Shown here piece by piece: positions 25,565-34,295 of a stretch of DNA of 64,000 nucleotides. Every line of letters begins with the position of its first letter. Positions within the stretch are counted from its first letter, which is position 1. The notes below the pieces were generated by a model. That model worked only from the letters and a program-made list of their open reading frames with translations, was not told the DNA's origin and did no database searches. The DNA comes from Paucibacter sp. KBW04. GTDB lineage: Bacteria; Pseudomonadota; Gammaproteobacteria; Burkholderiales; Burkholderiaceae_C. A program made the translations under genes and the position numbers. The DNA is taken from the NCBI RefSeq assembly GCF_003852425.1, contig NZ_QAJN01000008.1:62001-126000 (forward strand), in the 5' to 3' direction.

Positions 25565-26554
25565 ATGGACAGAACCGAACGTTTCTACAAGATCGAGCTC
25601 TTGATCCGCAACCGCGAATGCGTCAGCTTCGCCACCTTGCTGGAGGCCTTGGAGGTTTCACCGGCCACGCTCAAGCGCGACCTGCAGTATCTGCGCGAGC
25701 GCATGGATGCGCCCATCGAGTACGACGCCCTGGCCAATGGCTATCGTTTCGGCCAGGCCGTCGCAGGCCCGCAGGGGAGGGGACGAGCGCATGAGTTGCC
25801 GGGCGTGTGGTTCAGCGAGAAGGAGTTGCATGCCTTGCTGACCATGCATCAGATGCTCTCTGGCTTGGATGAGAACGGCATCTTGAGCCGTCATCTGCAA
25901 CCCATGTTCGACAAGCTGACCGGCATGCTGGGGGCGGACGAGGCCGAGGCCAAGGCCCTGACGCAAAGGGTCAAGCTGATCAGCACCGCCAAGCGGCGCG
26001 TGCCCTCGGAGTTTTTTGAGACGGTGGGCAGTGCGGTGGTGAAGCGTCAGCGCTTGCGCCTGCAGTACCGCAGCCGTGGGGCGGGCAGCGCTTTGAAGCA
26101 GCGCCTGGTCTCACCGCAGCGCCTGGTGCACTACCGCAACACCTGGTATCTGGATGCCTGGTGTCACGAGAGCGAGGGCTTTCGGCGTTTCGCTTTGGAT
26201 GCCATGGAGGCGGCCGAGTTGTTGCCCGAGCGCGCCAAGGCGGTGGCGATCAAGCAGCTGGAGGCGGAGCTGGATCAGGGCTATGGCATCTTTGCCGGGG
26301 CCAAGACCCGCGAGGCGCAGCTGATCTTCAGCGCCGAGGCGGCGCAATGGGTCTCGCGGGAGGAATGGCATCCGGCTCAGCAAAGCGAGTGGCTGGCCGA
26401 TGGGCGTTGGCGCTTGCGCGTGCCCTATGTCGATGCCACCGAATTGCTGATGGATTTGCTGCGGCACGCGGGCCAGGTCGAGGTGGTCGGTCCGGCCGAT
26501 TTGCGGGCCGCTTTTGCAAAACGGCTGCGCCAAGCCGTCGAGGCCTTGGCTTAG
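25565..26554 (+). CDS. WYL-domain transcriptional regulator
   Basis: 329 residues. An N-terminal DeoR-like winged helix (RFYKIELLIRNRECVSF ... SPATLKRDLQYLRERM) is followed by the WYL domain with the naming motif in YRNTWYLDAWCHE and a C-terminal WCX region. WYL proteins bind nucleic-acid-like ligands and often control phage-defence or DNA-repair genes. The ATG at 25565 has an AGGGGG site; the upstream GTG start at 25496 is unlikely. It is divergent from the HNH-like gene, its most probable target. Confidence 0.88.
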   Translation: MDRTERFYKIELLIRNRECVSFATLLEALEVSPATLKRDLQYLRERMDAPIEYDALANGYRFGQAVAGPQGRGRAHELPGVWFSEKELHALLTMHQMLSGLDENGILSRHLQPMFDKLTGMLGADEAEAKALTQRVKLISTAKRRVPSEFFETVGSAVVKRQRLRLQYRSRGAGSALKQRLVSPQRLVHYRNTWYLDAWCHESEGFRRFALDAMEAAELLPERAKAVAIKQLEAELDQGYGIFAGAKTREAQLIFSAEAAQWVSREEWHPAQQSEWLADGRWRLRVPYVDATELLMDLLRHAGQVEVVGPADLRAAFAKRLRQAVEALA

Positions 26555-26569
26555 CGCTGTGACCCTTGC

Positions 26570-26962
26570 TTAGAGCAGCTCGGCGGGCACATTGCCGCCG
26601 TTGTCGGCCAGCTTTTGCAGCACGGTCTTGTGCAGCCACATATTCATTTGCGCCGAGTCGCCCATCTTGTCGGCCGGGCAGCCCAGCTCGGTGGCCAATT
26701 CCTTGCGCGAGGCCAGGCTGCTGTCCAGGCCCAGCAGCTTGAGCAGGTCAACGATGGAGACCTTCCAGTTCAGCTTTTCAGCATGGGCTGAAGCCAGGGC
26801 CTCCAGCTGGGAAACCACGTCCACCACCGAGATGGCGACGGGGGCCGCCGGTGCCGCGGCCACAGGGGCTGCGTCGGTGGCGGCAGGGGCTGCAGCAACG
26901 GCGGCTTCAGCGTCTTTGTGGCCGAAGCCCAGCTTGTCGAGAATCTTGCCGAAAAAGCTCAT
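26570..26962 (-). CDS. DUF3597-family small protein
   Basis: 130 residues beginning MSFFGKILDKLGFG, with an Ala/Pro-rich linker of about 30 residues and a C-terminal helical domain (SVVDVVSQLEALA ... KVSIVDLLKLLGLDSSLASRKELATELG). This matches the DUF3597 family, whose function is unknown; the fold is reported to resemble LysM-adjacent small domains in some proteins. The start has an AAGGA site. It is convergent with the WYL gene and separate from the adenosyltransferase gene by 76 bases. Confidence 0.8.
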   Translation of the reverse strand: MSFFGKILDKLGFGHKDAEAAVAAAPAATDAAPVAAAPAAPVAISVVDVVSQLEALASAHAEKLNWKVSIVDLLKLLGLDSSLASRKELATELGCPADKMGDSAQMNMWLHKTVLQKLADNGGNVPAELL

Positions 26963-27037
26963 GTCTTGTCCTTCAAAAAAGGTGGAGATCGAAGGCTCAA
27001 GCTTGATGCATTCCGGCGTCAAAAATGTGAACGCAGC

Positions 27038-27652
27038 CTAGGTGTTTTCAGCGTCGCCGGTTTCGGTGTCAGCCTCGTCGGCCTGCTGTTTTTGCAGGCG
27101 CTCGCTATGCCAGTAGACGTCGTCACCACCCAGGCCGTCCAGATTGGCGCGGTTGAGCACGCGGGCCAGCACGAAGAGCAGGTCGGACAGTCGGTTGAGG
27201 TATTGGCGCGGCGCGGCGTTGATGGTCTCGGTGGCGGCCAGGGTGACGACGGCGCGTTCGGCGCGCCGAGCCACGGTACGGCAGACATGCGAGATGGCGG
27301 CGCTGCGGGTGCCGGCCGGCAGGATGAATTCCTTCAGCCGGGGCAGGGCGGCGTTGTAATGCGCCAGCGCCTCGTCCAGACCCAGCACGGCGTCCATCTT
27401 CAGCAATTCATAGCCCGGCATGCAGAGCTCACCGCCCAGATTGAAGAGCTCGTGCTGGATGGTGATGATGAGCTCGCGCACATCCTTGGGCAGGGGCTCG
27501 GCCAGCAGCACGCCCAGCTGGGAGTTCAGCTCGTCCACATCGCCCATGGCCTGCACGCGCAGATGGTCTTTGGGCACGCGGCTGCCATCGCCCAGGCCGG
27601 TGGTGCCGTCGTCGCCGGTGCGGGTGGCAATGCTGGATAGTCGGTTGGCCAT
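27038..27652 (-). CDS. PduO-type corrinoid (cob(I)alamin) adenosyltransferase
   Basis: 204 residues from ATG 27652. N-terminal ATP-binding motif TRTGDDGTTGLGDGSRVPK, then VDELNSQLG and a C-terminal helix with CRTVARRAERAVV and YLNRLSDLLFVLAR, all diagnostic for PduO/MMAB. It transfers adenosine from ATP to cobalamin, giving adenosylcobalamin for mutases and lyases. The last 25 residues are an acidic, glutamine-rich extension. No other cobalamin gene or riboswitch is visible nearby. Confidence 0.92.
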   Translation of the reverse strand: MANRLSSIATRTGDDGTTGLGDGSRVPKDHLRVQAMGDVDELNSQLGVLLAEPLPKDVRELIITIQHELFNLGGELCMPGYELLKMDAVLGLDEALAHYNAALPRLKEFILPAGTRSAAISHVCRTVARRAERAVVTLAATETINAAPRQYLNRLSDLLFVLARVLNRANLDGLGGDDVYWHSERLQKQQADEADTETGDAENT

Positions 27653-27759
27653 GGCTTGATTGAGGCTCAGGAGTGGATCAAGCCCGGCATCATGCCCGAG
27701 CACGCATGGCCTTGAATCGCAGCCGGGTTTGAAAAGGCTTTAAACGCGCTCAGTGGCGC

Positions 27760-27990
27760 TCAGTGACGTTTGCCGCTGCGGTGGATGGCTGGCTTGTCCG
27801 CCGCATGTTGATCGCCTCCACGGCCCTCTTTAAGCGACGCATGAACCCTTTGCACCGTCTCGGGAGGGCGGGCGTCCAGAGGTGGGCGGCGGAACTCTTG
27901 CAGGATCAGGCCGAAGAGGTCAAAGCGGATGGCTCCCAGCACGGCCAGGGCGATGGCCAGCACGATCAGGATCAGGGTCAGGTCAGACAT
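27760..27990 (-). CDS. Small single-pass membrane protein, unknown function
   Basis: 76 residues. A strong GGAGG site lies seven bases before the ATG. Residues 3-30 form one hydrophobic helix (LTLILIVLAIALAVLGAI), followed by a proline- and arginine-rich cytoplasmic-type tail. No family is recognised. It is flanked by the adenosyltransferase and the FadL-like porin on the same strand but with gaps above 100 bases. Confidence 0.65.
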   Translation of the reverse strand: MSDLTLILIVLAIALAVLGAIRFDLFGLILQEFRRPPLDARPPETVQRVHASLKEGRGGDQHAADKPAIHRSGKRH

Positions 27991-28128
27991 GAAAAAACCT
28001 CCGGTGCTTGTTCATGGAATCCAGGTGGATGGTTCCATGGTGGCACTCGGAGGTTGTGGGGGCAAGCGGCTTTTGCAGCCGGCTTGCCCTGGCGCAAGCG
28101 GCGCTTGGGCTGCTTGCCTATACCGCCA

Positions 28129-29571
28129 TCAGAACTGATGGTTGTACTGCACGCCGAACAGGATGGAGCTGATGTCGTAGTGGCCACGGATGGTGGCGCA
28201 GCTGGAGGTGTTCAGATCCGGGCGGCAAGAGGCTTGGCCACCGTAGTCGGCATTGCTGAGATCGCTGCTACCAACCTTGACATAGCTCAGAGCCAGATCG
28301 ACCGAGTTTTTGGCGCTCAGCTTCCAGTTCAGACCACCCGACAGCCACAGGCGGTCGTTGTCCGGCAGCGAGGGGGTGCGGTTGGCGGTGCTGACGGGCG
28401 AGCCGTCATAGGCCACACCGGCACGCAGCTTGAACTGGTCGTTCAGCTGGTAGTTCATGCCCACCGAGTAGCGCACCGTGTTGGTCCAGTTCTCCGGGGT
28501 CACGGAATCGGGCAGCTTGTTGGCAAAGTCAACGCGCAGTTCCTGGAAGCGCGAGTGGCGGGTCAGGGTCAGGTCGGCCATCAGGGCCAGCTTGTCCATC
28601 TGCTTGAAAGCCGACAGGGACAGGGACTCGGGCGTGACCACGTCCAGGCTGGCATCGCTGTCGCTGTACTTGGCGAGCAGGCCTGCTTGCACCTGGCTGC
28701 CCAGGCCGGGCTTGATGCCGTTGAGCACGGCGGCGATATTGGTCGCCGGTGTCTGCACCTGCCAGCGTGCATCGCCGCTCAGCTGATGCTTGATCTTGGA
28801 GCGGTAGGCGACGCCGAAACGGGTGTCCTTGTCGTAGCTGTACATCAGGCCCAGATTGAAGCCATAGCCCCAGTTCTTGCCTTCCACATCGACGCGGCCG
28901 GAGAAGTCATTCGTGCCCGACATCTTCTGGATCAAACCGGCCACCATGGCCGGGGGCAGGGCGCCCAGCAAGGGCTTCAGGGCCGGGTCGCCCAGCACGC
29001 CGGAGCCGAAGTCCGCGGCTTTGGACAGCTTGCCTTCGATGTACTGCGCGGTGATGCCGCCACCGAGGCTCCACTGCTCGTTGACCTTGAAGGACAGCGA
29101 GGGGTTCAGGGCGATGGTTTTGAGCTCGGTGCCGATGGTGTTGTAGCGGCCGGCCCAGTCGCTGTTGTATTCGCTCTTGGAGCCGAAGGGCACGAAGACG
29201 CCGAAGCCTGCGACCAGGCTGTCCGACAGCTGGTAGCTCAGATAGCCGTGGGGCACGGCCGTGGTGTTGACGAACTTGCCGCTGTCGCCGCTCAGGGGGC
29301 GGCCCAGCACGGTCGTGCTGCCACGGTCTTCGTAGCTGCCCGAGGGGGCGACGACGGTCAGCACGCCCGAGGCGTTGACGCCCTTCAGGCGGGTCAGTCC
29401 GGCGGGGTTGTAGAACAGCACCGAGGCGTCTTCGGCTTCGGCGGCGTTGGCATTGGCCGTGCCTTGCGCGGACGCAGACTGCGAACCGAAGTGGTAGCCC
29501 GAGGCCATGGCGGCTTGCGCAAGCAGGCTGGCCAGCAGAGCGGCGGAAATCGAGGTGAGATTGAATCGCAT
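28129..29571 (-). CDS. FadL/TodX-family outer membrane transport protein
   Basis: 480 residues with a signal peptide (cleavage near AMASGYHF). The mature start ASGYHFGSQSASAQGTANA and the segment EDASVLFYNPAGLTRL are the FadL hatch and plug signature, followed by a 14-strand barrel pattern and a terminal aromatic (GVQYNHQF). Such channels pass long-chain fatty acids or aromatic hydrocarbons. It is divergent from the lactate dehydrogenase-like gene, separated by 255 bases that hold both promoters, not resolved. Confidence 0.93.
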   Translation of the reverse strand: MRFNLTSISAALLASLLAQAAMASGYHFGSQSASAQGTANANAAEAEDASVLFYNPAGLTRLKGVNASGVLTVVAPSGSYEDRGSTTVLGRPLSGDSGKFVNTTAVPHGYLSYQLSDSLVAGFGVFVPFGSKSEYNSDWAGRYNTIGTELKTIALNPSLSFKVNEQWSLGGGITAQYIEGKLSKAADFGSGVLGDPALKPLLGALPPAMVAGLIQKMSGTNDFSGRVDVEGKNWGYGFNLGLMYSYDKDTRFGVAYRSKIKHQLSGDARWQVQTPATNIAAVLNGIKPGLGSQVQAGLLAKYSDSDASLDVVTPESLSLSAFKQMDKLALMADLTLTRHSRFQELRVDFANKLPDSVTPENWTNTVRYSVGMNYQLNDQFKLRAGVAYDGSPVSTANRTPSLPDNDRLWLSGGLNWKLSAKNSVDLALSYVKVGSSDLSNADYGGQASCRPDLNTSSCATIRGHYDISSILFGVQYNHQF

Positions 29572-29826
29572 GGCTTGTCTTAGGAATAGTTATCGGGGCC
29601 ACACCTTGGACGGCGACCGGGGCAAGGCGGGCGGGCATAGGCTAACCGAAAGTTTCATGGAGTTACGCCAGTAGAGAGCTCCCTCTAGACGAGGTGCGAA
29701 CGAAGGTCGGCGGGCCGCAACAGCAGGGCTTTCCCTGTTTGCTGATCGCACGCTTGAGCGCGCCGAATGAGTGCAGCCGGCCTGCCTAGAATCAAGCGGC
29801 GGGATCGTCCTGCACGGAGACTCTCG

Positions 29827-31248
29827 ATGAACGCTGCCCTCCCTCTGACCCATGTGCCCGAGCACCTGGCGCGAGCCATGCCCGCCGCCATGTTGCAGGC
29901 CTTGCAGCAGCGCTTCGGCGCGCGTTGCCACACCGGCCTGGCCATGCGGGAGCAGCATGGTCGCGACGAGTCGCCTTTCGACGTGCCACCGCCCGAAGCC
30001 GTGGTGTTTGCCGAGAGCGTGGAGGACGTCGCCTTCACCCTGGCCCTGGCGCATGAACATGCCGTACCTGTCATTCCCTATGGCAGCGGCACCTCGCTGG
30101 AAGGCCATCTGCTGGCGGTGCAGGGCGGCGTGAGCCTGGATGTCTCGCGCATGAATCAAATCCTGCAGATCAATGCCGAGGACCTGACGGTCACGGTGCA
30201 GGCCGGCGTCACCCGTAATCAGCTGAATGCCGAGCTGCGCCACGCAGGCTTGTTCTTTCCCATCGACCCGGGCGCCGATGCCTCGCTAGGCGGCATGGCG
30301 GCCACCCGGGCCAGCGGGACCAATGCGGTGCGCTACGGTAGCATGCGCGAGAACGTGCTGGGCCTGGGCGCGGTGACCGCCCAGGGTCAGGTCTTGCGCA
30401 CCGGCACGCGGGCGCGCAAGAGCAGCGCCGGTTATGACCTGACCCGCCTGCTGGTGGGCAGCGAGGGCACGCTGGCGGTGATCACCGAGGTCTGTCTGCG
30501 CATCTACCCCTTGCCCGAGGCGGTGTCTGCCGCCGTCTGCTTCTTCCCCACGGTGGATGCGGCCGTGCAGACCACGATGCAAATCATCCAGATGGGCCTG
30601 CCCATCGCTCGCTGTGAGCTGTTGGATGCCAACACGGTACGAGCGGTCAACCAGCACGATCATCTGGGCCTGCGTGAGGCGCCCATGCTCTTGATGGAAT
30701 TCCACGGCTCCCCCGCCAGCGTGGCAGAACAGGCGCAGACGGTGCAGGAGATTGCACGCGAATTGGGTGGCGAGGACTTTGACTGGGCCAGCACACCCGA
30801 GGCCCGCACCCGTTTGTGGACGGCCCGCCATCACGCCTATTTATCGGCCGTCCAAAGCAAGCCGGGCTGCCGCTGCGTGACGACCGATACCTGCGTGCCG
30901 ATCTCCCGCCTGGCCGAGAGCATCAATGCCTCGGTGGCCGAGGTGGAGGCGGCGGGCCTGCCCTACTTCCTCGTCGGCCATGTGGGCGATGGCAACTTCC
31001 ATCTGGGCTATCTGATCGACCCGGCTTTGCCGCAAGAGCGCGAGACGGCTGAGCGCCTGAGCCATCAGATGGTGATGCGTGCGCTGAAGATAGAAGGTAC
31101 TTGCACCGGTGAGCATGGCATCGGCCTGCACAAGCAAGGCTTTTTGATCGAAGAAGCCGGCGAGCCCGCCGTGGCCATGATGCGTAGCATCAAGCAGGCC
31201 TTGGACCCGCGCAACATCATGAACCCGGGCAAGATTTTTCAACTTTGA
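29827..31248 (+). CDS. FAD-linked D-lactate dehydrogenase-like oxidoreductase (GlcD/LDHD family)
   Basis: 473 residues from ATG 29827 (GGAG site); ATG 29767 is a less likely start. The PCMH-type FAD domain is marked by VIPYGSGTSLEGH and DPGADASLGGMAATRASGT, with YDLTRLLVGSEGTLAVI completing the pocket. The C-terminal domain has GHVGDGNFHLGYL (metal and substrate His) and GTCTGEHGIGLHK, then MNPGKIF. Members oxidise D-lactate or glycolate and pass electrons to cytochrome c or the quinone pool. It is probably monocistronic, ended by a long hairpin. Confidence 0.92.
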   Translation: MNAALPLTHVPEHLARAMPAAMLQALQQRFGARCHTGLAMREQHGRDESPFDVPPPEAVVFAESVEDVAFTLALAHEHAVPVIPYGSGTSLEGHLLAVQGGVSLDVSRMNQILQINAEDLTVTVQAGVTRNQLNAELRHAGLFFPIDPGADASLGGMAATRASGTNAVRYGSMRENVLGLGAVTAQGQVLRTGTRARKSSAGYDLTRLLVGSEGTLAVITEVCLRIYPLPEAVSAAVCFFPTVDAAVQTTMQIIQMGLPIARCELLDANTVRAVNQHDHLGLREAPMLLMEFHGSPASVAEQAQTVQEIARELGGEDFDWASTPEARTRLWTARHHAYLSAVQSKPGCRCVTTDTCVPISRLAESINASVAEVEAAGLPYFLVGHVGDGNFHLGYLIDPALPQERETAERLSHQMVMRALKIEGTCTGEHGIGLHKQGFLIEEAGEPAVAMMRSIKQALDPRNIMNPGKIFQL

Positions 31249-31309
31249 AAACGGGCGTTGGTGGCGAAATTCGCCCCGCCGCCGGGCCGCCCCAAGGCGG
31301 GGCGCACTT

Positions 31310-31342
31310 GGCACAAGGCCGGGTCAATCCCGGCCTTGTGCC
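31310..31342. terminator. Strong bidirectional hairpin terminator between the dehydrogenase and spoVR genes
   Basis: Perfect 14-bp arms GGCACAAGGCCGGG/CCCGGCCTTGTGCC around a five-base loop, placed between two convergent genes. A copy of the CCGGGCCGCCCCAAG intergenic repeat precedes it. Confidence 0.75.
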
Positions 31343-31387
31343 AGCCCCCCACGGGGGGGGGCAGTGAGCGTACCCGCGAGCGGGGGG

Positions 31388-32983
31388 TCAGTGTGTCGGT
31401 GCGGGGACCGACCAGCGCTTGGTGATATCGCCCTTGTCATTGGCGCTTTCCAGCTGCACGCCAAAGCCCCAGAGCCGGGCCACATGCTTGAGCACTTCTT
31501 GCGCGCTCTCGTGTAGCGGCCGGTTCATATGCTGGGTGTGACGCAGGGTGAGGCTGCGGTCGCCGCGCAGATTGACGTTCCAGACCTGGATATTGGGCTC
31601 GCGGGTGCTGAGGTCGTACTGGCGTGACAAGGCCTCGCGCACATGCTGGTAGCCGGCATCGTCGTGGATGGCCGAAATCTCGTATTCGCTCTGCGCCTCA
31701 TCGTCCACGATGGAGAAAAGCCGGAACTCACGCATCAGATTCGGGCTGAGGAACTGGCCGATAAAGCTCTCGTCCTTGAAGTTGCGCATGGCCTGGTCCA
31801 GCGTTGGCAGCCAGTCGGCACCGGCGATATCGGGGAACCAGCGGCGGTCTTCCTCGGTGGGCTGCTCGCAGATGCGCTTGATGTCGGTGTACATGGCAAA
31901 GCCCAGGGCATAGGGATTCAAGTTGGCCATGGGCTGCTGGGCGACCACATTGGTGTGGGACTTGAGCCATTCGATCATCATGCCGTCTGAGAGATAGCCG
32001 TCGTCATACATCTGGTTCAGCAAGCGGTGATGCCAGAAAGTGGCCCAGCCCTCGTTCATCACCTGGGTCTGGCGTTGTGGGTAGAAGTACTGGGCGATCT
32101 TGCGCACGATGCGCACGATCTCGCGCTCCCAGGGTTCAAGCAGGGGCGCGTTCTTCTCGATGAAGTAGAGGATGTTCTCCTGCGGCTCCTCGGGGAAACG
32201 GCGCGCCTCGGTGGCGTCATCGCCTTTGTCGGCGCGCCTGGGCAAGGTGCGCCACAGGTCGTTGATCTGCTGCTGGGCATGGGCCTCGCGTTCTTCCAGG
32301 CGGGAACGTTCCTGCGCCAGCGAGAGTTTGGCGGGCCGGCGATAACGGTCCACGCCGTAAGACATCAGGGCATGGCAGGAGTCCAGCAATCGCTCCACAT
32401 GGTCCAGGCCATGACGCTCCTCGCAGGCGCTGACGAAGTTCTTGGCGTAGACGAGGTAGTCGACGATGGAGGAGGCATCCGTCCACATGCGGAATAGATA
32501 GTTGCCCTTGAAGAAGCTGTTGTGGCCGTAGCTGGCGTGCGCAATCACCAGGGCCTGCATGGCCATGGTGTTCTCTTCCATCAGGTAGGCGATGCAGGGG
32601 TCGGAGTTGATGACGATCTCGTAGGCCAGGCCCATCTGGCCGCGCTTGTAATTGCGCTCGGTGGCGATGAACTCCTTGCCATAGCTCCAGTGGCGGTAAT
32701 TGACCGGCATGCCCACCGAAGCGTAGGCGTCCATCATCTGCTCGGCGGTGATGATCTCCAGCTGATTGGGGTAGGTGTCCAAACCGTAGCGTTCAGCGGT
32801 GGCGCGTATGACCTCGTGGTACTGGTCCACCAGCTCAAAAGTCCAGTCGCTGGGCGAGGGCAGGGGCTGGCTGGGGCGGCTCAGCAAGGGCTTCATGCGT
32901 TGCAGGGCCGGCTTGATGCGGAGAGGTTCGCTGGCGCCCAGGGGTCGGCCGCCGGGATTCGTGCTGGATTCAAGCGTACTCAT
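31388..32983 (-). CDS. spoVR: SpoVR/YcgB family protein
   Basis: 531 residues from ATG 32983, which overlaps the stop of the DUF444 gene (ATGA), indicating coupled translation. Recognisable SpoVR features include the helical N-terminal domain with HWSYGKEF and YEIVINSDPCIAYLMEEN, the glutamate/histidine-rich VMNEGWATFWHHRLL, and NPYALGF. In Bacillus SpoVR affects spore cortex; in enterobacteria YcgB is a stress gene of unknown biochemistry. It is the third gene of a prkA-yeaH-spoVR operon, the standard proteobacterial arrangement. Confidence 0.95.
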   Translation of the reverse strand: MSTLESSTNPGGRPLGASEPLRIKPALQRMKPLLSRPSQPLPSPSDWTFELVDQYHEVIRATAERYGLDTYPNQLEIITAEQMMDAYASVGMPVNYRHWSYGKEFIATERNYKRGQMGLAYEIVINSDPCIAYLMEENTMAMQALVIAHASYGHNSFFKGNYLFRMWTDASSIVDYLVYAKNFVSACEERHGLDHVERLLDSCHALMSYGVDRYRRPAKLSLAQERSRLEEREAHAQQQINDLWRTLPRRADKGDDATEARRFPEEPQENILYFIEKNAPLLEPWEREIVRIVRKIAQYFYPQRQTQVMNEGWATFWHHRLLNQMYDDGYLSDGMMIEWLKSHTNVVAQQPMANLNPYALGFAMYTDIKRICEQPTEEDRRWFPDIAGADWLPTLDQAMRNFKDESFIGQFLSPNLMREFRLFSIVDDEAQSEYEISAIHDDAGYQHVREALSRQYDLSTREPNIQVWNVNLRGDRSLTLRHTQHMNRPLHESAQEVLKHVARLWGFGVQLESANDKGDITKRWSVPAPTH

Positions 32984-34260
32984 GCGGCCGCTCCTTCCTT
33001 CTTGAACAACTCCCGGAACACCGGGTAGATCTGCGCCGCCTCGGTGGCCTTGCGCATGGCGAAGTGCGAGACCTCTTCGCTGAGCTTTTGATATTCCTCC
33101 CAGAGGTTTTGTTCCTGTTCGGCCACCTGCACATAGGCGAAGTAGCGGCACAGGGGCAGGATCTGCTGGGCCAGCAGCTCACGGCATTTGCCGCTGTCGT
33201 GGTGCCAGTTGTCGCCATCGCTGGCCTGGGCGCCGTAGATATTCCATTCGCTGCGCGGGTAGCGGGCGCGGATGATTTCTTCCATCAGCACCAGGGCGCT
33301 GGAGACCACGGTGCCGCCTGTTTCGGTGGCGTGGAAGAAGTTCTGCTCGTCCACCTCCTGGGCTTGCGTGTGGTGGCGGATGAAGACCACATCGATCTTC
33401 TCGTAATGCCGGGTCAGGAAGAGATAGAGCAGGATGAAGAAGCGCTTGGCCAGGTCCTTGCGGCTCTCGTCCATGGAGCCCGACACATCCATCAGGCAGA
33501 ACATCACGGCGCGGGCCGTGGGCACGGGCACCCGCACCCGGTTGCGAAAGCGCAGATCGATGGGGTCGAGAAAGGGGATGGCCTCGATGCGGCCGCGCAG
33601 CAGCTGGATGCGCTCCTCGGTCTCCTTGCGCAGATGCAGGGTCTCAGGGTCGCGGCTGTCCTCGCGTTTGAGCAGGGCCAGGCGTTCTTCCAACTCGTGC
33701 AGCTCGCGCCGCTTCTCGGTGCCCAAGGCGATGCGGCGGCCCAGGGCGCCGCGCATGCTGCGCACCACATGCAGATTGGTGGGCGTGCCGTCATTGGTGA
33801 AGCCGGCGCGATGGCTTTTCCATTCCGGCGTTTCGGCCAGCTGGGTGCGTTCCAGATTGGGCAGGGCCAGGTCGTCGAAGAAGACCTGCATGAACTCTTC
33901 CTTCGTGAGATGGAAGACGAAATCGTCCTCCCCTTCGCCGGAGTCGCTGGCCTGACCGCCGCCTTGGCCCTGGCCGCCGCCCTTGGGCTTGGCGACGCGG
34001 TCACCCTTCACATGCTCGGTATTGCCGGGCCGCACGACCTCGCGCACGCCGCCTTCGCCATGGCCGAAAACAGGTTCGCTGAGATCTCGCTTGGGGATGT
34101 GCACATCCTCGCCGCGGTCCATATCGCGGATGCCGCGGCCATCCACCGCGCGACGCACGGCCTCACGGATCTGCTCTTTGTGACGGCGCAGAAAGCGCTC
34201 CCGATTGCCAATCGACTTGTTCTTGCCTGAGAGCCGTCTATCGATGATTTGCTGAAGCAT
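32980..34260 (-). CDS. yeaH: DUF444 protein with VWA-like domain (YeaH/YhbH)
   Basis: 426 residues beginning MLQQIIDRRLSGKNKSI, the classical YeaH start, with a GAGGAA site. A glycine-rich patch near residues 95-110 separates the N-terminal domain from the C-terminal von Willebrand A-like domain, whose MIDAS-type motif is DVSGSMDE. Known to act with the PrkA kinase in the RpoS-dependent stress and nutrient response of E. coli. It lies between prkA and spoVR in one operon. Confidence 0.94.
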   Translation of the reverse strand: MLQQIIDRRLSGKNKSIGNRERFLRRHKEQIREAVRRAVDGRGIRDMDRGEDVHIPKRDLSEPVFGHGEGGVREVVRPGNTEHVKGDRVAKPKGGGQGQGGGQASDSGEGEDDFVFHLTKEEFMQVFFDDLALPNLERTQLAETPEWKSHRAGFTNDGTPTNLHVVRSMRGALGRRIALGTEKRRELHELEERLALLKREDSRDPETLHLRKETEERIQLLRGRIEAIPFLDPIDLRFRNRVRVPVPTARAVMFCLMDVSGSMDESRKDLAKRFFILLYLFLTRHYEKIDVVFIRHHTQAQEVDEQNFFHATETGGTVVSSALVLMEEIIRARYPRSEWNIYGAQASDGDNWHHDSGKCRELLAQQILPLCRYFAYVQVAEQEQNLWEEYQKLSEEVSHFAMRKATEAAQIYPVFRELFKKEGAAA

Positions 34261-34295
34261 GAGCGTTCCTCGGAGAGGCTGGCGATGGCCCTGGT

